The notes: generated by a model not told the origin, from the sequence alone. Positions 35,101-43,490 are shown, counted from the first letter of the stretch. The stretch is DNA of 64,000 nucleotides from Manduca sexta (GCF_014839805.1 NC_051135.1:15131291-15195290), one strand, 5' to 3'. Translations and numbers: made by a program.

Positions 35101-35954
35101 TGATTGCCTTGCAAGCGTTGACATGTACTCTCTTTTTAGTGAATAAAGGTTTTGATATTTGGAAATTGAAACATTTTAATAAAATCAATTAAGTGTCCTT
35201 ATATCTGTAACATGCCCACCTGAAACACCTCACTGCTGGCACATAGTATGAGTCTATGGGCTGGATACCCCACCCCAGCCACTTCCAAGGTGAGGTCACT
35301 CATCAGCTGCTCAGCGTGAGTGTCGCTATCTTGAGCAACACGCTTTGTGAGTTGTCAACCTGAAATAAATTATTAGTTTTGAGGTGAAATATTAATATAT
35401 TCTTATGCTGCATGGTATAAATAGGGCTTCATAAAACAAAAGCAAGTTTTCATTATAAGATGTGATTGTCTAAGCATATTGGCTGTAAATATGGGCTGTG
35501 AACCTGTAGACCCTCGGTTCAATTATCAGGTAATTCTTGAAATTTAAACATGAGGAAAATATAAAATAAATTATTAGAATTAAGGATGGAGAGCTTGAAA
35601 ATCTATAAATAATGTGATGAACACTAAATAAATATATCTTGTTTATAGCAAATAAATTTATGCATGATGTCAGAAGGAACAAGCATAACAATTCGGATTA
35701 TAATGAAAACAAACCAATTGAAAATGAAATCACATAACACATCACTGGAAATAATTATCATTAACCATGCAAATTAAAACATATGAATGCCGTAATAAAA
35801 CAAAGGGACAATAAATGCAGTATGTACTTATTAGAATAAAGCGCCTGAGAAAATTATGAGGGACTCTTACCTCCAAGTCTTCATTGGTATCCTTTTCATT
35901 GGAATTTTTCTCTGACCCCGAAGAGGCTTTAGGTTCCGTTGTTATGAAACTCAT
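16999..35954 (-). CDS. BTB/POZ-BACK domain protein, BTBD17-like
   Basis: Fourteen exons on the minus strand: 35954-35871 (ATG), 35359-35220, 34598-34501, 33700-33619, 33303-33184, 32904-32751, 31696-31580, 30972-30860, 30146-29869, 29484-29368, 23799-23711, 23019-22876, 22527-22449 and 17067-16999, about 560 residues. Borders are AG/GT and phases chain. Exons 2-4 form the BTB domain (PAHRLILCASSEVFQ, YFYTGQIRISYHTVLPVLSL). Exons 5-8 form the BACK region (LLQQSDLVLHNEMSLYQ, FVVRWLNKQ). Exons 9-11 form a conserved C-terminal beta-rich region. BTB-BACK proteins typically act as cullin-3 adaptors; for BTBD17 the role is unclear. Oddities: one-base frameshifts in exon 2 (near 35317) and exon 6 (near 32820), and introns enlarged by R1 and Gypsy insertions. 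The last exon is the least certain: its 22-residue tail ends at a TGA, but CAC|GTGAGC inside it could be a donor. Confidence 0.75.
17135..17300 (+). repeat. SINE-like family B, diverged copy
   Basis: 'tatatactgttccactgctt', 'gcagattggtagacttcaag' and 'ctccgttaaagcaag' follow the family B order, with an internal deletion. Confidence 0.55.
17355..17534 (-). repeat. SINE family A, 3' half, split by the R1-clade insertion
   Basis: Reverse complement of family A ('agtgggatcac', 'attatgccggcccgtt', 'ggctgatcccagaacgcgac'). It stops at the 13-bp duplicated target. The missing 5' part resumes at 22265 with the words that precede this point in the full copy at 4612-4790. Confidence 0.8.
17522..17534. 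repeat. Target-site duplication, left copy
   Basis: AATCACTACGGCA, repeated exactly at 22265-22277. It brackets the non-LTR retrotransposon and fixes its ends. Confidence 0.85.
17600..18270 (+). repeat. CTGC-word minisatellite in the 5' UTR of the R1-clade element
   Basis: About 670 bp built from short words of 9-16 nt such as 'tcacgtctagctgc', 'attacctgcctgc', 'gttagctgc' and 'gctactcac'. Longer blocks recur with variable spacing: 'gttagctgcgttacctgcc' starts near 17720, 17814, 17968 and 18147, giving gaps of about 94, 154 and 179 nt. The array is therefore shuffled rather than a simple tandem. By analogy with other LINE 5' monomers it may carry promoter activity; that is inference. Confidence 0.8.
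18897..20119 (+). pseudogene. R1-clade ORF1 (Gag-like, three CCHC knuckles), frameshifted
   Basis: Starts at ATG 18897 (MTATQYDAL). An N-terminal, coiled-coil-prone half runs to about 19365 and includes RTYAAVVAS. It then shifts frame twice: a short piece KPALIVSST sits in another frame at 19375-19401, and the main C-terminal frame follows from about 19415. That part ends in the zinc knuckles CFSCLQFGHAKNRC and CRFCASNEHKDTDC and a third C2HC starting CHNC. ORF1 proteins of this clade bind element RNA in particles. The stop at 20117-20119 overlaps the ORF2 start at 20100 by 20 nt, as is common in the clade. Confidence 0.8.
20100..21286 (+). pseudogene. R1-clade ORF2: endonuclease domain only
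   Basis: ATG at 20100 (MANKKNN). An AP-type endonuclease follows: NIIQCNLDRS at the start, ALISEPYVG, GGDFNGWHQVWGS and IIDLTIATS. The usual S-D-H near the C-terminus reads TSQHNAI, so the Asp is replaced while the His stays. The frame stops at 21107. Continuation in another frame (KSQLIKIHHNISSN...) runs to 21286 and ends in GKEKK at a run of A. No RT palm motif follows, so the product cannot reverse transcribe. The endonuclease would nick target DNA in the nucleus. Confidence 0.8.
21287..22264 (+). other. 3' UTR of the R1-clade element
   Basis: AT-rich, with no open frame of interest. It contains the hairpin at 22056-22113, then a pyrimidine-rich stretch (22115-22170), a GC-rich end ('ccgggaggaacc', repeated inverted as 'ggttcctcccgg'), and a short poly-A at the TSD. 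Confidence 0.7.
22056..22113 (+). other. RNA hairpin in the R1-clade 3' UTR
   Basis: Arms 22056-22078 and 22091-22113 (23 nt each) are reverse complements with two mismatches, around a 12-nt loop. They start ATATCGGCGGTCACTC and end GAGTGATCGCCGATAT. Non-LTR reverse transcriptases commonly recognise 3' UTR structure, so this is a candidate recognition element; its role is inferred. Confidence 0.75.
22265..22310 (-). repeat. SINE family A, 5' end, beyond the R1-clade insertion
   Basis: Begins with the right TSD copy (22265-22277). On the minus strand it continues with words matching the start of the copy at 4612 ('cacagtgttaaaac', 'gccgtagtg'). Confidence 0.7.
22755..22859. mobile_element. 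Short MITE with three TCTCGCGAGA palindromes
   Basis: Ends are inverted repeats (GGGAATGCAA... and ...TTGCATTCCC). Inside, the 10-bp palindrome TCTCGCGAGA, or a one-base variant, occurs three times at about 22772, 22810 and 22848. The element ends 17 bp from exon 12 of the BTB gene. Boundaries and TSD are not certain. Confidence 0.65.
23185..23375 (-). repeat. Dispersed repeat family F, minus copy
   Basis: Reverse complement of 14040-14245 by shared words ('ttcggaacgccaa', 'ctagtacgtag', 'attatgagcgcc', 'cttagactcgcg'). Confidence 0.5.
23864..23955. repeat. TA microsatellite with palindromic flanks
   Basis: A long (TA)n run starts TTACGAATTATA and closes TATAATTCGTAA at about 23935, making one large palindrome. 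A second short (TA)n follows and abuts the Gypsy LTR. Confidence 0.85.
23956..24440 (-). repeat. Gypsy 3' LTR
   Basis: Starts TGTGGGATCACGG in plus orientation, matching 28829 onward. The far end is placed at a CA (24440) close to the purine-rich tract; it could lie up to about 12 bp further. Length is about 485 bp. Confidence 0.7.
24541..25957 (-). pseudogene. Gypsy RNase H end and integrase, frameshifted
   Basis: Three overlapping frames. 25957-25367 starts in RNase H (HRQGTEMRHADALSRNP) and includes the integrase zinc-binding H-H-C-C (HNNGH then CIPC). 25385-25131 carries the first catalytic Asp region (LHLDHVGPLTE, TIIDAFTKFVW). 24999-24541 carries the end of the core and the basic C-terminal chromo-like region (YKEGDIVAIKR, KYLGPYRI). 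Integrase inserts element cDNA into host DNA. The frames do not join without shifts, so no intact enzyme is encoded as assembled. Confidence 0.85.
25933..26867 (-). pseudogene. Gypsy reverse transcriptase and RNase H start, frameshifted
   Basis: 26867-26652 has the RT finger and palm (DYRKINSKIV, SALDLKNGYFHLRV). After a frameshift near 26655, 26601-25933 has the catalytic FIDDIL box, the YLGHVIENG motif, FLGLCSYFRKFIP and the first RNase H strand (HTDASSVAYSAIL). The order and spacing are those of Ty3/Gypsy pol. Confidence 0.85.
26876..28336 (-). CDS. Gypsy gag C-terminus, protease and start of RT
   Basis: A 486-residue frame. It opens in the capsid C-terminal part (IKYILQGIPD), has two CCHC knuckles (CFSCGEKNHVSENC, CFRCNEFGHIASDENC), an aspartic protease with ALIDSGCDVNLMS, and ends in the segment leading to RT (YASPLVLVKRK). 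The N-terminal half of gag is in other frames at 28340-28730, where TAALWLRAE and FSGQDD can be read, so at least one frameshift separates them. Confidence 0.8.
   Translation of the reverse strand: MLIMKELGKRGKMPDYVAIKYILQGIPDLEINKIMLYGVTTYAELKEKLKLYETFKKNSAKDNIRNNTFTSHSQNNPRRNTAATDLRCFSCGEKNHVSENCPHKLQGRKCFRCNEFGHIASDENCPTKKMAVSKTNYKKSSHISSGDNRQTSEQIGRRESTQVGTTERRAPANQISKQAFFNLLQDGENNPSDVQGEVYVATTDVKRCACTSSNCSCYEIANMTTRDGAVIGCNDKMADKCNNSDVCNVNKQNSESRCRVKPIKTVYLCSETANALIDSGCDVNLMSVDLYRKIKTIQCDTNSNITLVGLGYSKVNTYGCVTLDIIIDNCNYESVRFYIMPNDSVPFHIVLGNDFLQNITLVMKDGNVWLFPKNDRMNPSCEWLQNMSCFLTFPDCVNHALDPKIKEEVSKLVQSYVPQQIKEVPIELKIVLKDDLPVSQRARRLSFKEQEYVDCQVQDWLEDGIIRVSYSEYASPLVLVKRKMVI
28807..28824 (-). 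promoter_or_regulatory. Gypsy primer-binding site, tRNA-Pro type
   Basis: The minus strand reads TGGGGGCTCGGCCGGGAT, starting five bases after the LTR end. It differs at one base from the tRNA-Pro PBS widely known from retroelements. Confidence 0.7.
28829..29069 (-). repeat. Gypsy 5' LTR, truncated
   Basis: Matches the first 240 bp of the 3' LTR, then breaks off at 'cactcctac' into a TA microsatellite. The U3 part is missing. A short indel (ctctctttttc versus ctcttttc) separates the copies. Confidence 0.85.
29070..29145. repeat. TA microsatellite at the truncated LTR
   Basis: Nearly pure (TA)n following 'cctacatatatattctata'. Together with the (TA)n at 23864-23955 it suggests insertion into, or later recombination at, a TA tract. 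Confidence 0.85.
30165..30565 (+). repeat. SINE-like family B, longest copy
   Basis: Runs from 'gtatgtacttgcccactgct' through 'tagtgcggattggtagact', 'ttctcaggtatgcaggttt', 'gggatttgacattgtg' to 'gaacctgcggacattcg' and 'tcggcagtaaattcc'. It shows that the family is at least 380 bp. Confidence 0.65.
31780..32345 (+). repeat. Unclassified repeat, possible LINE fragment
   Basis: GC-richer than its surroundings, without a long frame, ending in an A-rich and (TTA) stretch ('agaaaaaagagggctatta') as LINE 3' ends do. It lies in the BTB intron 31697-32750. No second copy in the window. Confidence 0.3.
32355..32640 (+). repeat. RTE-like LINE 3' tail
   Basis: 'actagctgacccgacagacg' then 'tgtcaatcgctgaca', 'gaaatcggtccagccgttca', 'cgtgatggcg' and a final 'tatagat'. 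Same word order as 425-690. Confidence 0.55.
33395..33535 (+). repeat. SINE-like family B, partial copy
   Basis: 'tatactgtcccactgctggg' to 'gattggtagacttcacacac' and 'attcctatagagac'. In the intron between BTB exons 4 and 5. Confidence 0.65.
33794..34099. mobile_element. MITE of PIF/Harbinger type
   Basis: 306 bp with inverted ends GGGGCCGTTCAA... and ...TTGAACAGCCCC, flanked by TAA at 33791-33793 and 34100-34102. A 3-bp TWA duplication is the hallmark of PIF/Harbinger. Subterminal 'ataacgtaat' and 'attacgttac' are also inverted. No transposase. Confidence 0.8.
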
Positions 35955-36202
35955 TTTTAAATTGTGTTTTATTTCTTACTCCATTCACATTAAAAAAATA
36001 AGAATAATGTTCTTAAATAATACTACAAAATGGAATATTATATATTTTACCATTTGCGTAACATGAAACGTTACGGAACAACTGTCAAAATATATCAATT
36101 CGGTCAATTGTCCAATTGTCATAAATACGAACCCGAAAATTTTAAACTGAGTGAATAATATGTAATTTAGTGCTAACTGCATATTCATCCACCTAAACTA
36201 AA
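35955..36202. promoter_or_regulatory. Shared divergent promoter region
   Basis: Only 248 bp separate the ATG of the minus-strand BTB gene (35954) from the ATG of the plus-strand gene (36203). Both UTRs and core promoters must lie here unless further 5' exons exist. There is no TATA box at a clear position. Confidence 0.5.
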
Positions 36203-36540
36203 ATGACTCGCAATATGGGTGATGACAGTATATTATTAAGATTATATAAAAGGAAGTACATGATAGTACTGACCACGTTAACAGTTACAAGTTATATTGT
36301 TTATCAAGTGTGTTTATTCTTCACAATATCCGATCCGTCGACTAACAGATTCACGCCTTTAGTGGATCGTTTAGAAGTGAAGGATATGAAGCATTTGCGC
36401 TCGGAAGCCGATAGATATATAAAACGAGAACGGTGTGATACGAGGTGTGTTCTACCCATACATGAAGAAGTACCGGCCAGATTCGAACAATGAATTTAAA
36501 TGTTTGAATTCCGAACAGAAAATACCGTATGACCTTATAA
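36203..36540 (+). CDS. Membrane-anchored glucosidase II beta (PRKCSH)-like protein, N-terminal exon
   Basis: ATG at 36203 in a good context (AAAATGA). Residues 1-18 are basic, then a hydrophobic helix (about 19-42, YMIVLTTLTVTSYIVYQVC) suggests a type II anchor. The stem is charged (LEVKDMKHLRSEADRYIKRE). After a one-base frameshift near 36434 the frame continues GVFYPYMKKYRPDSNNEFKC and then CLNSEQKIPYDLI. This resembles the start of the LDL-receptor-like module of glucosidase II beta, where FxCLDGS..IPFDQVNDDYCDC is typical. The N gap cuts the gene after that point. Glucosidase II beta works in the ER lumen in N-glycan trimming; a membrane-anchored relative may not. Assignment rests on about 20 residues. 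Confidence 0.5.
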
Positions 36541-37040
36541 NNNNNNNNNNNNNNNNNNNNNNNNNNNNNNNNNNNNNNNNNNNNNNNNNNNNNNNNNNNN
36601 NNNNNNNNNNNNNNNNNNNNNNNNNNNNNNNNNNNNNNNNNNNNNNNNNNNNNNNNNNNNNNNNNNNNNNNNNNNNNNNNNNNNNNNNNNNNNNNNNNNN
36701 NNNNNNNNNNNNNNNNNNNNNNNNNNNNNNNNNNNNNNNNNNNNNNNNNNNNNNNNNNNNNNNNNNNNNNNNNNNNNNNNNNNNNNNNNNNNNNNNNNNN
36801 NNNNNNNNNNNNNNNNNNNNNNNNNNNNNNNNNNNNNNNNNNNNNNNNNNNNNNNNNNNNNNNNNNNNNNNNNNNNNNNNNNNNNNNNNNNNNNNNNNNN
36901 NNNNNNNNNNNNNNNNNNNNNNNNNNNNNNNNNNNNNNNNNNNNNNNNNNNNNNNNNNNNNNNNNNNNNNNNNNNNNNNNNNNNNNNNNNNNNNNNNNNN
37001 NNNNNNNNNNNNNNNNNNNNNNNNNNNNNNNNNNNNNNNN
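36541..37040. other. Assembly gap (500 N)
   Basis: Exactly 500 N, so a placeholder size. It hides the 3' part of the plus-strand PRKCSH-like gene and the 3' part of the minus-strand SV2-like gene 2; the real gap must be larger if both are complete. Confidence 0.95.
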
Positions 37041-37093
37041 GCACTGAAGTCACGTTGCTATGCGTGTATGAAAAAGCAGACTGGAATACTTAC

Positions 37094-40000
37094 AAACCAG
37101 CAGACATGAACTTCAGAACAGCTAAAACGGTGTAGGTTGGCGCCATGCTGGCTGCGAAGTTGAGGATCACGCGACCGGCATCGCCAGCACGAGTGTGGTG
37201 CGGCGGCCCATGGTGTCCGCACACAGACCCCATGCGTATGACGACAACATCACACCTGGAACGATGTCACTATATATGTATTGGGCTATACGTCAGCAAG
37301 TATTAGACCACTTGTATAGTGAGTCCTCTAGCTGGCAATGGCCATTTACGATAATTTTCAAAAAAGCGCTCTTGTTGCTATTTTCCTTCTAAATTAAAAT
37401 TCTGTGACTATATTATATTTGGAAAAAGAAAAAGCAATTAGTCAATAAGCTTACTTGTCTTGTTATAATAGATTAAACATTTACATACTAATAGTGTCCG
37501 TGTAGTATTTAGAATTCATTGTTCTTGTGTTGACGACAGAAAATAATGCAAATACAGTAGCTTAGGGTCTATTGCAAATATTGCCTTTATTAAATAAATA
37601 AATCAGTGTGCAGAACAAATATTAAATGGTTTGCAGTGTTGCGAGATAATTTTAGACTAAGTTAGCAAAGACTACGTGTTTCACACACTAGGTTCATAAA
37701 GAAGGATAAGAGAGGCAGTAGTCCCTTCATAGAGATAGGAAAAAAGCTTCTGTAACAGTCTGAAGGGAGATAAAGATCATCGCATCGAACGGGTGAGAAT
37801 ATGCAAAGATTTACGATTTACGATTTCTTAAGAAAAATATATTCTAGGTCTTAAAAAAAAATTAACTATGAAGATATTCTTATTTAAATTGTCTAATAAT
37901 GTTGGTTGCAAATTGAAGATGAAGTTTACTTTATCAGGAGATGCACGGAACACAATTAAATTGGGATGTTCATTATGAAATTAACGAAATAATACCTATC
38001 CACATTATAAAATAAATAGAAACAACCATAGTAAAGATAAAATATTGTAGAAATATGACATTTTTTCTACAATGTATTATAAATTTCGTATAGCTAGCTT
38101 TTCAAAATACGGTTAACGCACCGTTCTGTTGTGGGCACCGCCTTATTAGGTTAGCGCTACTGCCTCACAGGAAACCTGGCTGGTAACAACGTTGGAACGA
38201 AACTGCTTATAGAAATACTATGCATAATATAAGCCTACAGTATCTTCAATAAATAAATTGGTAGACGACTCAACTTGACTGATAAAACACGTGCGCTAAT
38301 GTTTTTGGATACGCTCGTTATGCAAAAAGCGTTATGGGTTGTGAAAAGAAAAAAAGAAATAGAGGTTTATCAATCAAACGCTATCAATTTGTTGTCGTGA
38401 AACACAGTTTATACTTTGCTATTGACAATTGTTAAAGTAGCTTAGGTTTCCTACAATCCGGCTGTCTCACTGGTCCCATGAAAAACTTGTTATTTTTCTG
38501 CATACGCACACCCGTGTACTGTAGCTACGAAAAGTCTAGTTACTTGGCAAATGCCAGGATTTTATAGGATGATTTTTAGAACGCGACTCATTAGGGTGAG
38601 TATATCTGTAAGTGGTTTGTAGCCGGGTATATCGTGGTCGGCAGCTCGGGTACCAAACATATCTGATTTATGTTTCAGTAGCATCAATGTCACGCCCTAG
38701 TTCTATTGAAATTATAGCTTGACCAGGAAAATAAAAAAATCTTGCCATATTGTAGTGAGACATGGCACTGAGTTATTGTACTGCCAACATTAACTTTAAA
38801 CAGAAAAAGCAAAAGCGGGGCCCACTAAGGTTTTTTTCCTGCTTAGGCTATATAATAATATAGTTCAACTTGTAAGAGTTCTTATCCAATGTAAACTTCT
38901 GCTCAATCTGATATACCTACTGTATTATAATATACCTAAGATACTGCAAAGATATGACTAATAGCATAATCTTACCAATCAACGGCATAGCGGACAACAA
39001 CCCCTGCTGAGAAGTGCTGAGGTCCATGTCGCAAGCCACCGCCGGCATCACGATGGAGAACCCGAAGATATCCATGTACATGCCCAGGATCACCAGGCAG
39101 CAGGAGAGCAGCATTGCTATGTTGTACTTGCCGAATCCTGGAATATATTATTATAGTAGTTTTTTCTCTGTCCGCGTTTCTTATATATTACGTTGAATCT
39201 TTATAAATATAAGCTGAAGATTGCTTTTTGTTAAAACTATAATTCTATTCTTACAATTCTTTTAATAAGACGAATCTACATTACCTCGAAGTGCTTTATG
39301 CTATATTCAATAATGGCGAGAGTCAGTACCTAAACAAGGCGGAATTTTGAGAAAAAAATACGTACCTATAATAAAATACTAAGTATTTCCAAAGTAAACA
39401 GTGCACGGTTGGTTAATTATGCCTTGTAAGGTAGAACTTAAATTACGTTTTACATTTAATATATTTTTTATAAGATAAACTACATTTGCAAGTAAATTGA
39501 TTTAAATAGATTTATTTACATTACAATCAGTTGAAAACTGAGCGACGGGCAATTATAGTAGGTACTTTAAAACAAGTTGCGTGGAAGGTACAATGTTTAA
39601 AAATTAGGAATTGCAATTAAATTAGGTGTATGTTCTGGAATTTAACATAATTATGATTATGTAGATCTCTTGTCATTTCGCGCATCAGAAAACAAAGATT
39701 CAACATAATATTTATTTAAAACGGTGATTGGTTTGCTATCATAGAATTAAAACTGACTCTTAATTTTAATTTCGGGATTTAGGGACTGCATGCCGTCAAC
39801 ATTGAGGTCTTAGGTAATCACGGTTTTACTATGATGATGAGCAGTGTCAGTCCGGTGTTTCCCAGCACTTAGCATCATCGCTTAATTTTCTAGGGTTGTG
39901 AGCGCCTAAAGCGCTCATGCAAAAGGTGTGTATAAGCCGGTTCTTGGCAGGCTTACAAACGTAGGACCATTTAAAAAAAATGCGGTGCAATTCGGTCAAG

Positions 40001-40271
40001 CTTTGCCTGTTCTACCAGTTATGGTCTTCTGCAAACATGGGAAATTGCATACCCAAGACAAAATTGATCATGTGGTGCTAGATAAATTATCCCACCCTCA
40101 CACTAACTACCCCATACGTTAAGATCATACATATTATGACACCATGAGGTGAGCCGAGTCCTTGATAGCAACAATTAGTTTTAACCCGATATCAATGAAC
40201 GTGATAATACCTGTCGAATTTAAAGCCGCTTCGAAGCAGGATTTCTTCTCATCTTGAGTTGTAACCGCCAT
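37094..40271 (-). CDS. SV2-like MFS transporter, paralogue 2, first three coding exons
   Basis: Exons 40271-40211 (ATG, MAVTTQDEKKS; the exon itself starts at 40332), 39137-38976 and 37255-37094. Exon 2 encodes the first two membrane helices (GFGKYNIAMLLSCCLVILG, MDIFGFSIVMPAVACDMDLS). Exon 3 has MFS motif A (WGLCADTMGRR) and helix 3. Exon 3 is 162 nt, while the equivalent exon of paralogue 1 (58707-58545) is 163. The frame breaks after LVLAMPVA near 37168 and resumes as ILNFAASMAPTYT, so one base is missing. The family carries organic solutes, and in neurons SV2 sits on synaptic vesicles; the substrate here is unknown. Remaining exons would lie in or beyond the gap at 36541. Confidence 0.8.
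37260..38970. other. Intron of SV2-like gene 2
   Basis: AT-rich, no exon or clear repeat recognised. A GC-richer patch around 38130-38180 could be an old repeat. Confidence 0.4.
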
Positions 40272-40829
40272 GATACTAGATCCACTTAACCCTTCATTCA
40301 CGATAGACGTGTATATGCTCTCAAAGCACGGACTGCAATAAACAAAACCTTAGCGTATCACCTTTAAATACTCGTTTACTAGTTGTGCTGGCGACGCTGT
40401 CCGCGTGGAATCCAAGTATTATAAAATTGGTTTTCGTTCCGACTCCAGCTGTTCTAGTCTTCTCATGGAAACAAACTATTGAAATCAATATAAATTATGT
40501 TACTACAGCATAAGTGTCATTGTAGTTATTTTAGTGGAAGAGTTGCCAAAGATCTGCTGGTGTTTTGTATGCGAGGTTTTGTCAGCCTATTTACTGCAAT
40601 TTCACATCACATAATAGTAAAAAGTGCATTGGAATTGTTTAGTCTGTTTTACGTGACGTACGGACAAATTAAATGACAACTGTTTTGTTATATGTATAGA
40701 TTTGTACAACAAATATCATCTTACAAGTGTAGTGTCGTGATAAAATTAATACATTTTCAAGTATATTCAACTTATTTATTAGCTACATGAGTTTATGTTC
40801 AGTGGAACTAGTCTGCCTGCTTTAGTGGT

Positions 40830-41065
40830 GTTGTAATTCGTGAGTGGTCGCTCTTACGTCCCGGGTTCAAATCTTGTGTCCAGTAAAGTGACATTGGGTT
40901 TTTCTGATGTGTCGGCCCGGAGTCTGAAATCGTGCTCCATATGGCGATAGTCTCTTTCCCTATCACATCATGGGACGGAACACACGGCGAAAAGTGGGTG
41001 CCCTAGTTGCATCTCTGCCTACTCTGTAGTGGTACGGTGGTCGCTATCCAGGCAGATATAAAATA
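40830..41065 (+). repeat. tRNA-derived SINE family D, diverged copy
   Basis: tRNA-like head with B box 'gggttcaaatc', then 'cggcccggagtctgaaatcg', 'tatcacatcatgggacgga', 'gcgaaaagtgggtgcccta' and 'ctctgcctactc'. It matches 46265-46530 in order. Confidence 0.65.
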
Positions 41066-41299
41066 CCCTGCCACCAATCGATTCCGAATGATTGTTACTT
41101 CGGATGTCATTCACAAATAAGGATCAGACTCATTTTTCGCGAAGTATATGTAACACGGCTGATAAGGTTTATCAGTTTCAGAAAAAGTTGACTTCATTAA
41201 ATGCTTAAATGTTTGTAATGTTACTAAATTATGTATAGGTATATGTATGTTTTTGTAGAGAAAACATAATATAATACTATTTTCGCCGATTGACTACTG

Positions 41300-41370
41300 A
41301 ATTAATGATAAGAAGCATGCAAAGACTTTGAAACGTTGGGAAAAAATTTAAATATAAAAACACGCGATAC
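41300..41370 (+). repeat. Dispersed repeat family E copy
   Basis: 'agcatgcaaagactttgaaa', 'cgttgggaaaaaa' and 'aatataaaaacacgcgat' parallel the copies near 8340 and 48455. Confidence 0.35.
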
Positions 41371-41619
41371 AATCTATCATTTTATTTCGATGTGTGACAT
41401 TCACGCAAATATAAGAAATTATTTAACTTATGTAGTATCGATTATGGAGACTGAGTTATGACCTGTGACTTCTCATTCGGGACCATGAAGTATTTTTTCT
41501 ATATTTCGGCATAAAGACTAAAAACTGTGGTTTTTTCCAACTCTCGTGGGAAAATCTGCTCTCCAGAACTACGTGTGACCATTAGATATATCATCTCAGT
41601 AATGTGTTTTATTGCACAC

Positions 41620-41800
41620 GCACGCCTAGTGCGGATTGGTAGACTTCACACATCCTCAAAATTTCTCTAGAGTACTTCTGAGGTATGCAGGTTTCCTCAC
41701 GATGTTATGCTTCAAGTATAATGCAAGCGATAATTCACAAAGACTATACCTTTAGCAAATTAAAAGTGTGTGCCGTTGGGATTTGAACCTGTGGACAATT
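41620..41800 (+). repeat. SINE-like family B, 3' part
   Basis: 'agtgcggattggtagacttc', 'ttctgaggtatgcaggtttc', 'gcaagcgataattcacaaag' and 'gggatttgaacctgtggac'. Confidence 0.65.
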
Positions 41801-42164
41801 ATTTAAGTTCTATTTAACCTATTATAATCAAAGCAGAACATTTATGTTCAGGTATTTGCTGCTATTGATACAATATTAGTAACATTTATCCTGTTTAGTT
41901 AAACAAAATGGATTGTACGCTTTCAGAGTTTCAACAAAACAACACGTGGGTTCAACACGAGATATGGCACCTTTTCATATTGAGGATTGTTGAATAAACG
42001 TGATAAAATGTGTTTGTTATCGCCTCGTTGGTGTATTGAAAAGAAGACGTGAATCTGGTGAGGTCATCTCTAGTTTCTTTAGGCCATAGGGTACATTAAT
42101 ACTTTTGTCTAAAATATCTTTCATACAAAATGTAGAAGAAATAATTAAACATCATTTAAGAAAT

Positions 42165-42400
42165 AAATAAATTAATAATAATATAATAATAGATTAACTT
42201 TATTGCAACAAAAAGAACACAGAAATAATAACATTACGAAGTACATAAATAGTAATTGGCATATCTGAGTCCCCAAACTAGGCTATGCCTGTATCTTGGG
42301 ATACCTATAATGACAGTCAAAAACTCATGAGTAGCCGATAAAGCAAAATACAGACAAATAAAACAGTTATTCTAAAAAATAATAATAATAAACAAACTAA
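42165..42400 (-). repeat. Possible LINE 3' end
   Basis: Plus orientation starts with (ATAA) repeats and 'gattaactttattgcaacaa', then non-coding sequence with 'aaactaggctatgcctgta'. This matches the look of a LINE 3' tail on the minus strand. Single copy here. Confidence 0.3.
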
Positions 42401-43276
42401 AATCTACAAACTCTTTTATATAACAAAGAAGAAAAAAAAATTAAAAAACTAAATATCTCTATACAAACTTTGCAAACATAGGTACTTAGATAATTATACA
42501 AATTCGGAATTCGAATTGTTTTTTTCTGTTCTGTTTTGTTTTGAGTCTAATTACGTGACGTGATGTCACTTGATAACAATGGGGGTGGAAGTAAGAGATA
42601 GCAAGATAATCCTACCACGCAGAGTCAGAACTCTTGCTCAGTATTTAAGACACGAATTGATTTCTCTATTTGCAACGAATTTCGATACCTACTGATTGCA
42701 AAAAAGCATTATTTTATTGCTTATAGAGCTGAGTTTTCCCACTGGATATTCCAATGACACAGAACGTAATTACTTATCGTTATCAGACGCTTTTTCAATA
42801 GAATACTTAACCAGCAATTTTATGAATAAGATTTTGAAGTACTTGTAAGTGTAGTTGATTTTTTGTACACGTTTATTCATTAAGATAAAATGTGAAGTAA
42901 AATTTCCCACTTATTATCCTTGTACAGGTGTGTCTTCACTGCACCTGATCTACCCCACGCGACACTTTCGCCACGATGGTATGATTATGATGATTAGTCG
43001 CTTTATTTGCCACTCTTTTTTATATAACCGGTTTTGATTTCTCATTACTTTTTTTCATCAATTGAACGAGTAATGAATACACTTACATTTAATTTTTATA
43101 TACGTTATGTACAATTTATTTAAAGCCTTACAACCTTAATTTAAACAATTGATTTAGCCATTTTGTTTATGTCCCCTGCAGTATCTTGAATGTAATCAGC
43201 TGACTATGCGAGTGTATTGATTTAGGGTTGTGTGCGACGAGCGGAGTTCAGTCTTCTGACTCTTTCGCACGAATGA

Positions 43277-43490
43277 AATCGATAATATCCTTCTGTTTAT
43301 GCTGCCCTAGTCATTTCTACTAAAAACGGCGAATCCCTCTAAATTTACTATAAAGGAAACAAAAGCGCTAGCGCGAAATTTCCATTCATAGATTCCATTC
43401 ACACGATTCGAGGAAAATCGATAATGCTCTTTCATCTATGCATTCCTAGTAACTTTCTACTAAAATGACGAATCCCACTGATTTTTTAAT
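43277..43490 (+). repeat. Imperfect tandem duplication
   Basis: 'aatcgataat...cctagtcatttctactaaaa...cgaatccctct' at 43277-43340 recurs about 139 nt later as 'aatcgataatg...cctagtaactttctactaaaa...cgaatcccact'. Confidence 0.5.

Noticed and set aside
36435..37109. Long frames spanning N runs (also 58541-59487)
   Set aside because: Open only because N is not read as stop.
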